Made by a program: the position numbers and the translations under genes
Part shown: in pieces, positions 1-10,044 of the stretch
Position numbering within the stretch: the stretch's first letter is position 1
Layout of the letters: each line of letters starts with the position of its first letter
Origin: Haplomitrium mnioides
Taxonomy: Eukaryota; Marchantiophyta; Haplomitriopsida; Calobryales
Length of the DNA stretch: 54,338 bases
Direction of reading: 5' to 3'
Assembly (NCBI GenBank): GCA_049999725.1
Contig: JBNGIS010038889.1
Span: forward strand, 41,537 to 95,874
The notes under the pieces: model-generated
Told to the model about the DNA's origin: nothing
The model's database searches: none
The model's input: only the letters and a program-made list of their open reading frames with translations

Positions 1-299
1 AGCCTTTTCCTTCCGAAGAGCGGTGTTCGGAGGACAAGACCGGAAGGGGGGGGCTGACAGTGAAGGTGGAAAGGTAAATTCTCCTTTGAGAGTTCATCTT
101 TTTCTTTCAAGAATGTAAGCCACCATCTCTTATTGGGTAAGATAAAAGTCATTCTACCATTGAATATTAGAATTTGTAAAGAACTTGTAGCAGTTCTCAC
201 TTATGTTGTCTCTTTTTGTAAAGACCACTTTCTCAACATCAACTTCTCTTTCTTCCTTTTGAGATCATTTGTTTTGAGAATATACCTTGAGAAGAATCA
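1..299. other. No gene recognised; flank of module copy 1
   Basis: No convincing coding sequence is seen. A run of eight or nine G lies near position 46-54. The stretch is downstream of the decayed 3' end of the leftward DUF7869-like gene and may hold its 3' untranslated region or the unresolved end of the module. Confidence 0.4.
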
Positions 300-868
300 A
301 CATTGAACTCAAAATTTCTCTGTCCACTTCAGGTAGGCACTTGAGTTGGCAAATACCATCCGGAGATAGCCAAAATTCATCTATTGAAAATTGTTTTCTC
401 TAAATCTTTGCCTTGGAATCATTCAACTAGAACTTGAATTGTTGATTAAATGTAACATCATGTATCCTTTCAACAAAAGAGGGACATTGTTGGAGAAACA
501 TTTTGAAATCCTATGTCTCCAGCAAAAGAGTTACTTGAGGTTCATGATTATAATAATTGAAGCGCCTTGCTGACACGCGTAGTAGTGAAACCTTTGACAG
601 GTTTTGAATGTTTTGAGAATCGATTGAACATTTGATTGATTTGATCATGAGTATGGCCAACCATGAAAACTCTTACCTTGAATTTTCAAAAACCATTCTT
701 GGCAATAAGGAGAGTAAGATATCCAAACAAGATAGAATTCTTATTCTCTCATGTCGTGTTGTCCAACTAAAGAAACAAAGATGAAGGCATTGGTCTTTCA
801 AAGTCACATAATATTTTGTTGAGCACAGTAGCTGTCAAATTAGAATCAATTCTCAAGTTTCCATACGT
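300..868 (-). pseudogene. DUF7869-like gene, copy 1, exon 3 (C-terminal part)
   Basis: Reading leftward from 868, decayed coding continues the exon fragment at 6160-6404. Visible blocks are YGNLRIDSN, an LDN block, LFGYLTLLIAKNG, VGHTHDQINQMFNRF and, towards the end, WLSPDGICQLKCLPE. These match the order seen in DUF7869-type proteins, a family of unknown function common in transposon-like gene expansions; the paired GMDQ, LDN and VGHTHxxID motifs look like an RNase H-fold nuclease, but that is inference. Stops and at least one frameshift are present. The break at 868/869 is the edge of gypsy element A: copies at 23192 and 39161 read straight across this point. It is clearly a dead exon. Confidence 0.75.
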
Positions 869-897
869 TGTCGTAGTATGCGTTTTTCTTACCCCCT

Positions 898-1986
898 TCA
901 TATGAAATTTGTTAAAGAACAAGTGGTGAAGACAAAATTTCCTTCAATTGTCGCATTGCTACTCGTTGCTTTTCTTCCCATCTGAACTTCTTTCCTTTTT
1001 TTAATAAGGAATAAAGAGGATCTGCTATATGTGCAAAATGAGAAATCCATATGTGATAAAAAAACACATGCTCCTAAGAATCTGCGCACCTCAGTTGTTG
1101 AAGTCAATGTGCTCTTCATCATTTGAATTGCATTCACTTTAGTTGGATTAGGTTTTCGTCCATACCATCCACACAAATGTCCTACAATGACCACTTCATA
1201 TACTCCAAATAGTGATTTAGCTCTTGAAAAGGTTAAGTGTACTTCTTCCAGCCTCAATAAAATATGGCTACAATATGAAGTAAGGTGAGCAACAAATTTA
1301 TGACACCCTCTCTGATTTAAAGACTCATCTTTACCTTCTTCCATACAACCCTTGATTGGAAGATCATCCAAGAAAGGCATAGTCTTCTCTGGAACAAACT
1401 CCCGCAATACTTTATTCATCCCACTCATCATATGAGCAACTGAATTTGTTGCTCTTTGTGGCAAAGTGCACATCCTTACCAACCCTATTGGAGTTCTCAT
1501 AGTGGTGATATCTCTGCTCCCCACAACAAGTTGGAATTGATGATACCCTAAATAGAGGTCACCAATGGAATAAATATCTCTACCTGCAAAAGCTTCACCA
1601 AATTCATCAACTATAGGTCCCACCATTGTATTTCTGGTTGTAACTTGGTTGACAGGCTACATATCTTGAATAAATCGTAGTCCTCCATTCTTCTTTGGAA
1701 TTGCAAACCAACGATTCGAGTTGGGCACAAAAGATGGTTCAAGATTCCTCATTTGTAGCTTCTCTTTTAACAAGTCTATAGGCTTGGGCATATGCATTCT
1801 AGGGACTAGAATAGGTCGTAAATCCCATGGCGCATGTGGAAAAGTAAATATCACCATTGGAGCTACTACCTCCGGATCAACACACCCAATTTCAGTTGTT
1901 GTAAAAGAAAATGTTTTCCCGTGTTTCCTCAACATTTCTTTGAATTGAAGCTCTTCTATTGGCAACAGATAATCATTTGACCCCAC
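898..1986 (-). pseudogene. Gypsy A reverse transcriptase
   Basis: Two leftward reading segments, 1986-1657 and 1626-898, lie in the same frame and are separated by a short gap. The first has the RT entry region with RWFAIPKKNGGLRFIQD. The second has YSIGDLYLGYHQF (the F/Y-S-x-x-D-L-x-x-G-Y-x-Q block) and the catalytic PFLDDLPIKG. It then passes into the thumb and linker, recognisable in mixed frames, before the sequence breaks at the LTR remnant. RNase H is absent. The segment belongs to the Ty3/gypsy class; the TTMRTP and CTLPQRATNSVAHM blocks mark a lineage distinct from chromoviruses B and C of this window. It is non-functional. Confidence 0.85.
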
Positions 1987-2028
1987 TTTCAGCTCTTGAA
2001 GTATAACATCTGTAAATTTGTGACCAAT

Positions 2029-2493
2029 CTACCCTACCTCTCTCAAGCTTTTCTCTTTGGAAGATTGTAACTCTTGTAACTTGGAATCCAATGGTAAAGG
2101 TAATGCCACAGGTCGTACCTTCTTGTCTACTATTTTATACTTAGTCTCCACTTGAACTTCATGTTGTAGAGAATCTGCAATAACTGCATAGACCTTGCAA
2201 GAATGTAGTTGTACAATCTGATCTTGATTTCCTTGTTTGAGCTTGCCAATGGCTTCCAATGCTTCCTCTGAAATATCCTGCACCCCCAGCTCCAGATATA
2301 TGCCATCAATAGTCTCTACCTCACTCAAAATACCCACTCTTTTTAGTTTTTTTTCGATTTTTCTCACCACCCTACGGTCTTCTCTCAACAAACCTTCAAT
2401 CTGAATATATACCACCATTGCATCATCTGAAATCTGTACAAATTTCTTGCAACCTGAATCTTTATACTTTTGTAGGCCTTCCTTCTCCTCCAT
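2029..2493 (-). pseudogene. Gypsy A protease-RT spacer
   Basis: A 154-residue open segment lies between protease and RT in the Gag-Pol order. It is lysine- and glutamate-rich and contains KYKIVDKKVRPVALPLP, a connector type that precedes RT in this gypsy lineage. No catalytic motif is visible. Frame is shared with RT (both at the same phase) but differs from the protease segment upstream, so at least one indel separates them. Its identity rests on position and on that connector motif. Confidence 0.6.
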
Positions 2494-2525
2494 ACCACCA
2501 TAATCATGCTCTATAGTGGTACTGA

Positions 2526-2978
2526 TTAAAAATCAATAAATTCTTTTTTTACGTTCGGTAGCACGTAATTTCTCAAGGTGTCTCTATTTTTTTGGTGGTT
2601 GGCTAGGACTGTTATGAACTGAATTTTCCTCTTCTCATCCTTACTCCTTATTTGTGCGTATGATGAGCCATCATCTAAGACCATTGTCTCCATTCGGACA
2701 GCTATGATAAATGGCTGCCTCAAAATGATCGGGTAAGAAGTCTCCTCTTGCACAAATAGATTCTGAGTAACAACCACATCCCCAATCTTCACCATCACAT
2801 CTAGACAAGCTCCATACAATTTTTCCTTTGAATTACTAGCACCTTGGATCATCCAACCATGCTCTACGTCAATCGGCCACTTCCCACGATTGTAGATCTC
2901 TTTGGACATGATGTTAACTTCTGAACCATGGTCAATGAGTGCCATTACAGGATCAGAATGGTCACCTATTTTGATCAA
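2526..2978 (-). pseudogene. Gypsy A retropepsin-like protease
   Basis: A 150-residue segment begins MALIDHGSEVNIMSKEIY. This is the aspartic protease active-site block, normally D-T-G or D-S-G, with the middle residue changed to His. Further on, VQEETSYPIILRQPFI corresponds to the usual downstream flap-to-core stretch ending in a hydrophobic-G-RPF block. The substitution in the catalytic triad suggests loss of activity. It follows Gag and precedes the RT spacer, as expected for Ty3/gypsy. Confidence 0.75.
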
Positions 2979-2999
2979 AGTCTCTGTAGTTGCTTTAGC

Positions 3000-3612
3000 C
3001 TAGTGATCAATTGCATAATGGCTAGCAGCCTTTTCATCCAAATCTTTGTCGATTCTGAAATTTGAGCAGCAGTTTACCAATGCTTCTTCCTCGTCTTTTG
3101 TCACTCTTGTATCCATTGCATGCGACAGTGAAACTTCTGTAATAAGCTGCCTCTTTCTCTTGATGGTATCAATGATCACATCATGAAACTCTTTCTTGGC
3201 AATACCAAGAATCTCTCGTAAGGTGAATTCCACCTTGGCATTTAACACCTCTTCTAGAATCCCCTTGAGATCTGTAGCTACTTCTATATCAGATTGCAAC
3301 TTGTAGGTTGGCTACCACTCCTTTTCCTTGGTCTTGCCCCTCACTTTCTCGATTACAACCTCCTCCATAACCTCTTCACGAGTCGATTGTGATGGCTGTA
3401 TTTTCTCTCATTGTAGTTGTCTAATTTAATCTTTCCTCAGAGGAACCAACTTCATCTCTCTTTCTTTTCTCTTCCAATAATACCTCATGATGGCTTCGTG
3501 CAATATATGCATGGATGGACATTGTGTCCATTGGATCCTCCCAACCAGTAGCATTTTGTATTACTACTGTTGTTCTCAAATTTTCCTCTCGTGAAGTCTT
3601 CTCATTCACCAT
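3000..3612 (-). pseudogene. Gypsy A Gag-protease linker
   Basis: Two open stretches (3612-3421 and 3299-3000) are out of phase with each other and lie between the zinc knuckle of Gag and the protease. The second contains EFTLREILGIAKKEFHDVI, a region that in this lineage precedes the protease. I see no enzymatic motif. The phase change between the stretches shows a frameshift. Confidence 0.5.
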
Positions 3613-3828
3613 AGTGTCTATAGCTCTACTCTAGATAGCTCTTGTTTGCTCATGTGGGCCAAAACTAGCATCCACCTCAACTACATGTGATGAGACTTTT
3701 GTTGTTGTTGCTGCAGTTTTAGCCAATAACTCTTCCACTGACTTTTTCATTCCTCCTCATCCAAAATTGGTCCCTAGGATCTCATTACTCTCTTTGAGAG
3801 CAAATTTTCCCTCTTTCCAACACAATAC

Positions 3829-4812
3829 TCATGTACTTAGCTTCATGCCAAAGTCATTGCACTCTCTTCTTGAATGATTGGTGCTATCACACCAAAGACA
3901 TTGCTGCACAAACCCTGGTCTTGTTGTTAACCGATTTTCTGTCACACCATTGGCTTCTTCCAATTTGGCAACTTGAATTTTCAGATCCTTTATCCCTTTG
4001 ACTAGTTCCTCTATCGAGTCTTTTTTTGGAGTGATCAAAGGCTTTGGAATTGCTGCATTTGGTGCTGCACTAGTTGGATTGATGACTGGTTGTTTTCGTG
4101 GTATAATGCATGGCGGCGGTCTAGTTTCAGGTCGAGCCACTACCTTGCCTCTTCGTAGCTCCCTTTTTGTTAATACACTAACCACTTCACATACCTTCTT
4201 CCAATCTGAAGTCAGCCCATTTTCCTCTATTTTATCTTCAAGTAACACCTCTAACTCTACTTACAAACTTCCAATTGATGACTGTAAAAAGAGCTCTACC
4301 TTATCAACTGCCAAAGAAAGTTTCTCAACCCTTGAAAGTTGTGCAAATTGTCACTCAAATTCTTGGAATAACTCTGTAGCAACTAAGTCTTTATCGCCTT
4401 TGGTTACCCACTCAAGGAATGACTTCTTAGTGACTCTATCTACATCTTCCAAAGAAAATTCTTCCTTTAATTGTACGACAAAATTATCCCAACTCTGTTT
4501 GGAATCTTGAATAATCTGTCTCACTTGGTGTCTAATTTCCAATACAACAACAAGCTCAAAGGACTCAATTCTTTCTTGTTTTGGTACCATGTGTAGCTCC
4601 ATTTCTCGAGAATATAACTTGATATATCTTGAGATGTTGCCACCATCAAATTGGTCCAAAATCCCCACAATAGATTGCAAGGCTTTAGTAGCCATTGCTT
4701 CCTTTCGCTCTGTAACATGTTGTTGCATAAAGAAAGTAAAAGCTTGAAACATTTTAGCCATCGCTGGATCAATTTGCATACCTGAAGAGTGAGAAGACCC
4801 TGAACCATCCAT
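3829..4812 (-). pseudogene. Gypsy A Gag
   Basis: Leftward reading starts at an ATG at 4812, about 50 bases inside the 5' LTR edge. The first 153 codons contain a retrotransposon capsid-like region (FDGGNISRYIKLY, then WDNFVVQLKEEF). After an in-frame stop, coding resumes at 4248 and ends with the nucleic-acid-binding knuckle CLWCDSTNHSRREC, which fits C-x2-C-x4-H-x4-C. A proline-rich stretch and a short coiled-coil-like segment (VKGIKDLKIQVAKLEE) separate the two. Gag packages the element RNA in cytoplasmic particles. The internal stop makes this copy defective. Confidence 0.8.
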
Positions 4813-5285
4813 GATGAATCCTCACTTGTGCTACCTCATAAGTTTCATGTCAGGTTTACCAGCTGTCGTAGTACGTATTTTCTTCTTTGGGAATACACAT
4901 GGTATCTAGTTGTAGCAAGTAAACACACATCAACACATTGGATGCATAGAAATTGTTGGAATTGATCCTTTTGCAAGCACCAACACGTTTGAAATCTCTC
5001 CAATATACTGATGCGATCTCATCCTCTTTGCCATAGAAGATTGGAATCGTTCCTAGTTTTTGTGAATTGACAATATTCCTGCACTTGAGTTTGTCTTTCC
5101 ACCACACCTACCACAATACAAAATAATAGACCTCGCAAATTGCTTGAATTAGAATAGGAAACACAAATGGGCTAGGATTTGCCAAAATTTTCTCCATTCT
5201 TTCCACTCCAAATTGCTCAACCAACCATTGACACATATGGATCTTAGCCACTATAAATACTCGTACTACGATGGTCATTCTTTAG

Positions 5286-5540
5286 TCATCCGTTGAAGTC
5301 ATTTAGAACTCTCTCTTTGATGAGATGGAATGATCGTTCATGCTCCACGGTCCATACCCACTCCATTGAAGAGTACAAATGTTGATACAATGGTGCAGCC
5401 AAAGAGGCAAAGTTGTTTAGTAAGAACAAGTAGTAGTTCATCAAGTTGATAAAACGTTTCAACTCATTGTTGTTGTGTGGTGGCGGTACATTGTCTATTC
5501 TTCTCACAATTTCAGAAATTCGTAGCCAATTTCCCGTCAC
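5286..5540 (-). pseudogene. Captured gypsy RT-RNase H linker fragment inside the LTR
   Basis: An 84-codon segment has the blocks ELKRFINLMNYY, NNFASLAAPLYQHL and MEWVWTVEHERSFHLIKERV. This is the connection region between RT and RNase H of Ty3/gypsy polyproteins. It lies within the LTR of element A, on the same strand, downstream of the LTR TATA box. It is not part of element A's own pol, which is at 898-1986. Either a fragment was transduced into the LTR or a small piece of another element inserted there. Confidence 0.65.
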
Positions 5541-5755
5541 GTCTTCACTTGAGATTCAAAAATCCTTGCTTTGTTGGAAATCCCTCCTTAAGTGATTGTC
5601 CTCCTCCAATGAGTATTCTTAGTAGCTCTTCCAAGAGCTCCTCCAAGCGCTTCTCTAATAGTTCTCCAAGAATAAACCCCCTAATGAAGTCTAAGCTCAA
5701 GCCTCTCCAAGCTCAAATGAAAACTAGGTCTCTTTTGCTCTCTCTCTTCTCCCTC

Positions 5756-5763
5756 CTTATATA
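5756..5763 (-). promoter_or_regulatory. TATA-like box of gypsy A LTR
   Basis: TATATAAG on the minus strand, followed by a purine-rich GGAGGGAGAAGAG stretch, lies about 400 bases into the LTR, upstream of Gag. Position and sequence fit an LTR promoter. Confidence 0.45.
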
Positions 5764-6159
5764 CTAGTCTAACTAATTACTACTAATAAAACCTAGAGAA
5801 GCTTTTCCTCTCTGTTTTGACTTTTCGGTCGAGTCTTACTTGACCTTTGACCAGTTATAACTCCTGGTTTACAATAGATTTTTCACTTTTTAAAATTGAT
5901 ACTAACTACATTTAATATAAATACTATGCTTATGAAAGTTTAGCTCTAATCCTTACCTAATAAGAATGCAGTTTACTTTGTACAGATTTTGCCGAAAAAC
6001 CCATTTTTCCTCTAATGACCACTTAATCCTCCCACATCTCCTTGGCAGCTCTGGTTCCTTACAAGATCAATATCTACTTCATAAATTTCACTTACATACT
6101 CCTCTTTTATAGATAGATGTTCGGTGGGTTCAAGTAGTAGCCGACTCACAACACGACAA

Positions 6160-6404
6160 TGCTAAGAAGACTCTCGAAGAAAGAGCATGATTGAATATTA
6201 AGACACCAACAACATGCACACCCACCAAACAATCTTTATTAATGTTTTTTGGTGGAAAAGGCCACTGTGGAATAGCAGTTTTCCTCTCATCGATTTCATC
6301 AATGACAATTGCCAAGTACTTTTGACCATCGACATAACATTTTCTTTGATAGTTTGCAAGTTTTGATAAAAATAGTTTAGTACAACATATGTCGATGTTT
6401 GGAA
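6160..6404 (-). pseudogene. DUF7869-like gene, copy 1, exon 3 (5' part)
   Basis: A leftward coding fragment begins after an AG acceptor (AG at 6405-6406). It reads through YQRKCYVDGQKYLAIVID, IPQWPFPPKN and VGVLIFNHALSSRVFL, where gypsy A interrupts it. The same sequence order, with SIVINGMDQKK or SIIINGMDQKE in the GMDQ position, occurs at 39161 and 23192. Here that motif has become DEIDERK, a loss of the conserved block. The exon resumes at 868. Phase and acceptor position match copies 2 and 3. Confidence 0.75.
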
Positions 6405-7213
6405 CTTCAAAAGACAACCTTAGGTGCTAAAAATATTCAAGTCATCTGAAACAAATGTTTGGATTGGTAGAAGTGAAAAAACACATGTGGATGTTTGGAA
6501 CTTTTTGTAAGAGATTAAAAATACACTACATGTAATTCAAATAAAGGAAACTCTGTTTGACTTAAAGTAAAAAAAAAAGTTTTAAAAGGAGAAAAACAAG
6601 ATTTGCTAACAAGAGGTCACAAACTGGAACTTTAGTTTCAAATGTAGGTTGAACTCTTTGTTCGCAAAACATAAAAAAAAACCAAAACACATCCTAGATG
6701 CGCATAGGATGAGTGGAGATCACAATTAATCCTATGCGCGCACAAGAGCAAAGCAACAACACCAATACCATGGCTTGCTTTAACTGTTGTCGCGATTGGT
6801 TTTAATAGAACCAAGAACAAATCCTATGCGTGTATAGGATTTGCAAACAACAAAAACGGTTCTTGCTATTGTTTTTCTTGCAAAAGGCTCTTGATTTAAA
6901 GCAATAAAAGCAAAACTTGTTGCAAGGCTGAGATCACCACCAAGAATAAGATTCATTTCCGTGTTTTATTTGACTATAGACAATGTTTGTATTCAAACTA
7001 AAAATGACATACCCTATGCAAGCATAGGTTCTCTTCTCACAACTCAAGTTGCTAAGAAATATTCGACTCAAATCTTCTTTGTTTAACAACTTAACAAAAC
7101 AAATATTTTTTAGCACTAAGTTGAGAAAACATAACATCTTTAGAACTAAGCTTTGTGTCTAGAAAAAAGAGCATGGATTAACCAAAGGTTTCAAAAGAGA
7201 AGAAATTTGTTAC
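6405..7213 (-). repeat. Intron 2 of DUF7869-like copy 1, with palindromes
   Basis: The donor is a degraded GTAACA next to 7214 and the acceptor AG is at 6405-6406. Between them are several imperfect palindromes of the CCTATGCGCGCATAGG type. Clear cases are at 6818-6841 (ATCCTATGCGTGTATAGGAT), about 6690-6760 and 7010-7032. There is no coding potential. The homologous intron of copy 2 (37662-39160) is also palindrome-filled. Confidence 0.65.
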
Positions 7214-8540
7214 ATTTGTCGGACTCCAAGACGGATTTTTCTCGCAATGATTTTATTTCTTCGCATGTTTCACAAACAAAAAATCTGTTGTATTTTAGAA
7301 TTTTTACATTTGGGAAATGAGCTCTTCAATGTTTTATGAACCCTGAGAAACTAAGAATACAATGGGGATATTTCTCTTTCAAATAAGTTGTGTAGTAGTC
7401 ATAAACTTTCCATTTTGTAAAATTATCAAGCAAGTTATAAACTTTGTGAGTGGGCATTCTCTCAAAGTGTCCCTGAAAATAACTTTCCATCCACTCATGC
7501 ATAAAAACTCCTTTAGTAGATAATTCTCTTTTTCCAAAAATGCCTTTAGGATCTGCGTTTTTGAGATTTTGAGCCTTTTGGATTCTATCATTACCTACTG
7601 ATAATATTAATTTGAAGGCTCTTCTATAGACAACAATACTGTTAGGCAGAATAAACCAATTGTCAACATAAAAGTCTTTTCTTGGTATTCCCCACTATAG
7701 TATGATATCTCAATTCTTCATGCTTTGTCAAAAATACATTTTCTCTCATAGTTTTTCAAAAAATATCTCTTGCATAGCGACAAGCAATTATTTTGAGAAC
7801 ATGAAATTCTCTTCAATTTAGAAATTGACAATGGATCTAGTTTTTCCTTCACAAAGTTCTTGTCAGAATGGACTTTCCGCAAAGAATTTTCACGTACGGT
7901 GTTTACCTGCTTGGGTTTTGGCCCAGACAAAGAGTTCTTTAGTTGTGTTTGTCAATTTTTCCGTAGGCAAATCCAACAATCAAAGATAATTTATCATCTT
8001 GAAGATCTTGATCATCATCATAAGCATTGTTTGTTTCTTCACAAAATGTTTTTGAAGGATGAGGTACTCCTTGAAGATTGGGAGAACTTCACGATTCCGA
8101 AATAGAATCTTGATCGATATCTCGATTATTAGGGAATATCTTTTGCAACATAATCGATGCCCTTGGCAATAACTCCAACAAAATATTGATTGATTGAGAC
8201 TCTTTGGTTGAATCATTTTCTAAGCTGTTGTCTGAAGACTCCTCCAAAAGAATTTGGTTTGTTTGAGATTCCCAATCTCATTGTGAGGTCCAACTTGAAT
8301 TGAAATCACTCGTGGTTTGAGTGGTGCTGTCGGGGACATCGATTCATCTCCAAAATTGGAATCGTCCACAGATTGTATGTTTTTTTTCTGTTTTGGACAA
8401 ACACACTTTGGTCACGATTATCGAGGTCTCTCTAAGAAGAGGATGAAGAAAGGTCTACAATCATCTAAAAATTCTGAGTTGAACGTCTTTCTCTTGATCA
8501 ATTGGAGTAGTCAAAGGAAAGATTCAACTTTGACCGCTTG
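7214..8540 (-). pseudogene. DUF7869-like gene, copy 1, exon 2
   Basis: A long decayed leftward exon with several stops and frame changes. From the 5' side it shows an acidic stretch with ESSDNSLENDSTKES, then SCSQNNCLSLCKRYFLKNY, then GNDRIQKAQNLKN, RMPTHKVYNLLDNF, KVYDYYTTYLKEK, AHFPNVKILKYNRF and CETCEEIKSLREK. The last five blocks match 36793-37661 (RMSTHEM, KAYDYYTNFVKEK, THFPNVKIPKYNRF, CEMCEEIKSL). The C-x2-C pair may bind metal, by inference. The 5' edge is approximate; the 3' edge is set by the donor shared with copy 2. Confidence 0.7.
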
Positions 8541-8823
8541 ATTGGCAACAAAAATGTTGTTCTTGTAGAAGTTTTTTTGTTTGATTCTCTACAAGCATTG
8601 GGATCTTTCTTTCATTATTTGCGCGCTAGTTGTTCACTCCTTAATCCTATATGTGCATTGGATTCACTCCTTGACCCCATGCGCGCATATGGTTCAATTC
8701 GTGATCCTATACACGTATAGGATTCACCTTCTTGATCTTCTCGGGCAAAGCTATCTAATTCAACAGAAGCTATCCCAATATACTTTCCATCACACTTGAC
8801 GCTTTTAGTTATCCATCGCTTAC
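8541..8823 (-). repeat. Intron 1 of DUF7869-like copy 1, with palindromes
   Basis: It starts at the donor GTAAGC (8818-8823 on plus) and ends near 8541 (acceptor uncertain). It contains three palindromic units at about 8640-8727, for example GATCCTATACACGTATAGGA at 8703-8722 and a CCCATGCGCGCATATGG unit near 8677. An open reading frame running through these units is an artefact of the repeats. Confidence 0.6.
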
Positions 8824-8936
8824 CTCCAAAGAATTGTGGTTTGAACAAATCTCAACTTGTCTGTCAAAAGTAACACTTTTTGTGAAGATGAATCTTGGAA
8901 TTTTAACCTCTTCTTACTTTTAAAAACTCCGGCCAT
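8824..8936 (-). pseudogene. DUF7869-like gene, copy 1, exon 1
   Basis: ATG at 8936 opens a basic leader, MAGVFKSKKRLKFQDSSSQK. It reads without a stop to LRFVQTTILW, where a strong donor (GAG/GTAAGC) ends the exon. A related but damaged stretch starts with ATG at 31607 in copy 2, in the same place relative to the divergent methyltransferase-like gene. No known domain is visible. The start is chosen because of the donor-bounded open frame, the basic N-terminus and the match to copy 2. Confidence 0.6.
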
Positions 8937-9388
8937 TGATAAAGCTCACTAAAAATTGAAAATTTTATTTTCACAAATATTGTCAACCTCTTACGGCCTA
9001 CTTAAAATATATGTTTTTAAAGAAATTTCCGTAAAAAAACAAAATTGGGAATCTTTTGCGAAGAAAATGAAAAAAAGAAATTGGAAATACGAAAACAAGT
9101 GATGCTTTATATACAAACATTTTTTTTGCACCACGCAAACCTATGTGTCAAGAGCTTCGAAATCATTTCTTTGTGAGAAAAGACATTTTTTGAAATTTAG
9201 GTATAAAAAGAACATCAGTAGAAAGTTTCTTTCTATTGTCGCGAGTTTACTTTCTAGTTTGTTTTTTTTTTGTCATCCTTGTTTTTGCATTTACTTGTTA
9301 TTTTGCCATCATCAGCTGTTCGATTTTTTTGAACTTTTGTTCTTAAGATTTTTCACCTCAAATTCTACTAGTTTCCACTTTCTAGAAA
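8937..9388. promoter_or_regulatory. Divergent intergenic region of module copy 1
   Basis: 452 bases separate the two divergent start codons. The region is very AT-rich. A TATATA-containing stretch lies at about 9108-9116 in front of the rightward gene. In copy 2 the equivalent space is about 176 bases. A shared bidirectional promoter is inferred from the gene arrangement only. Confidence 0.4.
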
Positions 9389-9748
9389 ATGACATCACAA
9401 GTCAATGTTTTGAGACCTCCTCAACCGAAGGCCTATAGGTATTTGGATGTTATCAAAGCTCTTGAGCCAAAACAATTTAACTAAGATTGGTTGGTTAATT
9501 GTGGATCCTTGAAAGACCTTGATCAACAACTTTACCATTTTGTTGAGGAAGGTGAGAAATTAAACTTGGGCATTGTTGTCCAAATCACGTTGATAAGAAA
9601 GGCCCAACAAGCCAACATCCGGTTTCTTGTACAATCATAGGATGCCATTTCCTTGTACAAGGCATCCCGCAAAGGATTTGCTTTTTCGGAGATCAAGGAG
9701 AGGGACAATTTTGCCAAGCATCTTCAGACAACAAAGGAAGACAGTAAG
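9389..9748 (+). pseudogene. ParB/methyltransferase-like gene, copy 1, exon 1
   Basis: ATG at 9389 opens a frame that ends at the donor AAG/GTAAGA (exon end 9748). Visible blocks are PKAYRYLDVIKALEPKQFN, DWLVNCGSLKDLDQQLYHF and KASRKGFAFSEIKERDNF. Two in-frame stops (TAA at 9482 and a later TAG) interrupt it. The paralogous exon on the minus strand at 31070-31430 is 361 bp long against 360 here, and its own frame has MVKPYLNIDM at the matching place. No domain is recognised in this N-terminal part, which looks helical. Confidence 0.6.
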
Positions 9749-10044
9749 GTAAGATTTAAAACCCTCTTTCATTTGTTTTCTTTTTTTTACTAAATCGAAA
9801 CCCTATATGCGCATGGACTTGGAAGTCCCTACAAGCTTGGACTTGTGAGTCTTTGTACGCCTTGATTCACATTGTCAAGTACCTGCGCGCTTGGACTCCC
9901 AGGTACTAGGCGCCCAAGAACTTCCTAGTCTTTTTTTCTTAGACTGAACGCTAAGTACAAGTCTACTTCTTGTAAACATCTTGAGACTTTTTGTTTAATA
10001 TGCTTGATTGTTCTTATGTTTTGTTTTCATGTTCACTCAATATT
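9749..10044 (+). repeat. Intron 1 of ParB/methyltransferase-like copy 1, with palindromes
   Basis: It starts with GTAAGA at 9749. At about 9800-9930 are units built on ATGCGCATGGACTTGG, GTCCCTACAAGCTTGGAC and CCTGCGCGCTTGGACTCCC. The acceptor is not clear: the sequence before the next coding stretch ends TATTTGG, which may be a mutated AG. Confidence 0.55.

Larger units (their letters stand above)
869..6159 (-). mobile_element. Ty3/gypsy element A, internally deleted
   Basis: The element is bounded by TGTCGT at 869 and ACGACA ending at 6159. In minus orientation it runs LTR (6159-4864), primer site, Gag, protease and RT. It then stops in the RT-RNase H linker near 898, and only about 25 bases of the second LTR remain at 869-893. 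RNase H, integrase and nearly all of the 3' LTR are therefore missing. It lies inside exon 3 of the DUF7869-like gene: the two exon halves flank it and uninterrupted paralogous exons exist at 23.2 and 39.2 kb. Flanks ATACGT and ATGCT resemble, but do not prove, a target duplication. Many stops and frame changes show it is old. Confidence 0.8.
4864..6159 (-). repeat. 5' LTR of gypsy A
   Basis: In minus orientation it starts TGTCGTG at 6159 and ends TACGACA at 4864. Two bases later TGGTAAACC fits the position of a primer binding site. The end sequence at 4864 is nearly repeated at 869, as expected for the second LTR. A TATA-like box lies at 5756-5763. At about 1.3 kb it is long for its contents because it includes a foreign pol fragment (5286-5540). 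Confidence 0.65.

Noticed and set aside
869-6159. A clean 5-bp target duplication for gypsy A
   Set aside because: The flanks TACGT and ATGCT do not match. The empty-site comparison with copies 2 and 3 supports the insertion, but the duplication itself is not demonstrable.
8615-8848. A 77-codon minus-strand open frame across exon 1 and intron 1 of DUF7869-like copy 1
   Set aside because: It is in a different frame from the ATG at 8936, crosses a strong donor and consists mainly of palindromic repeat text.
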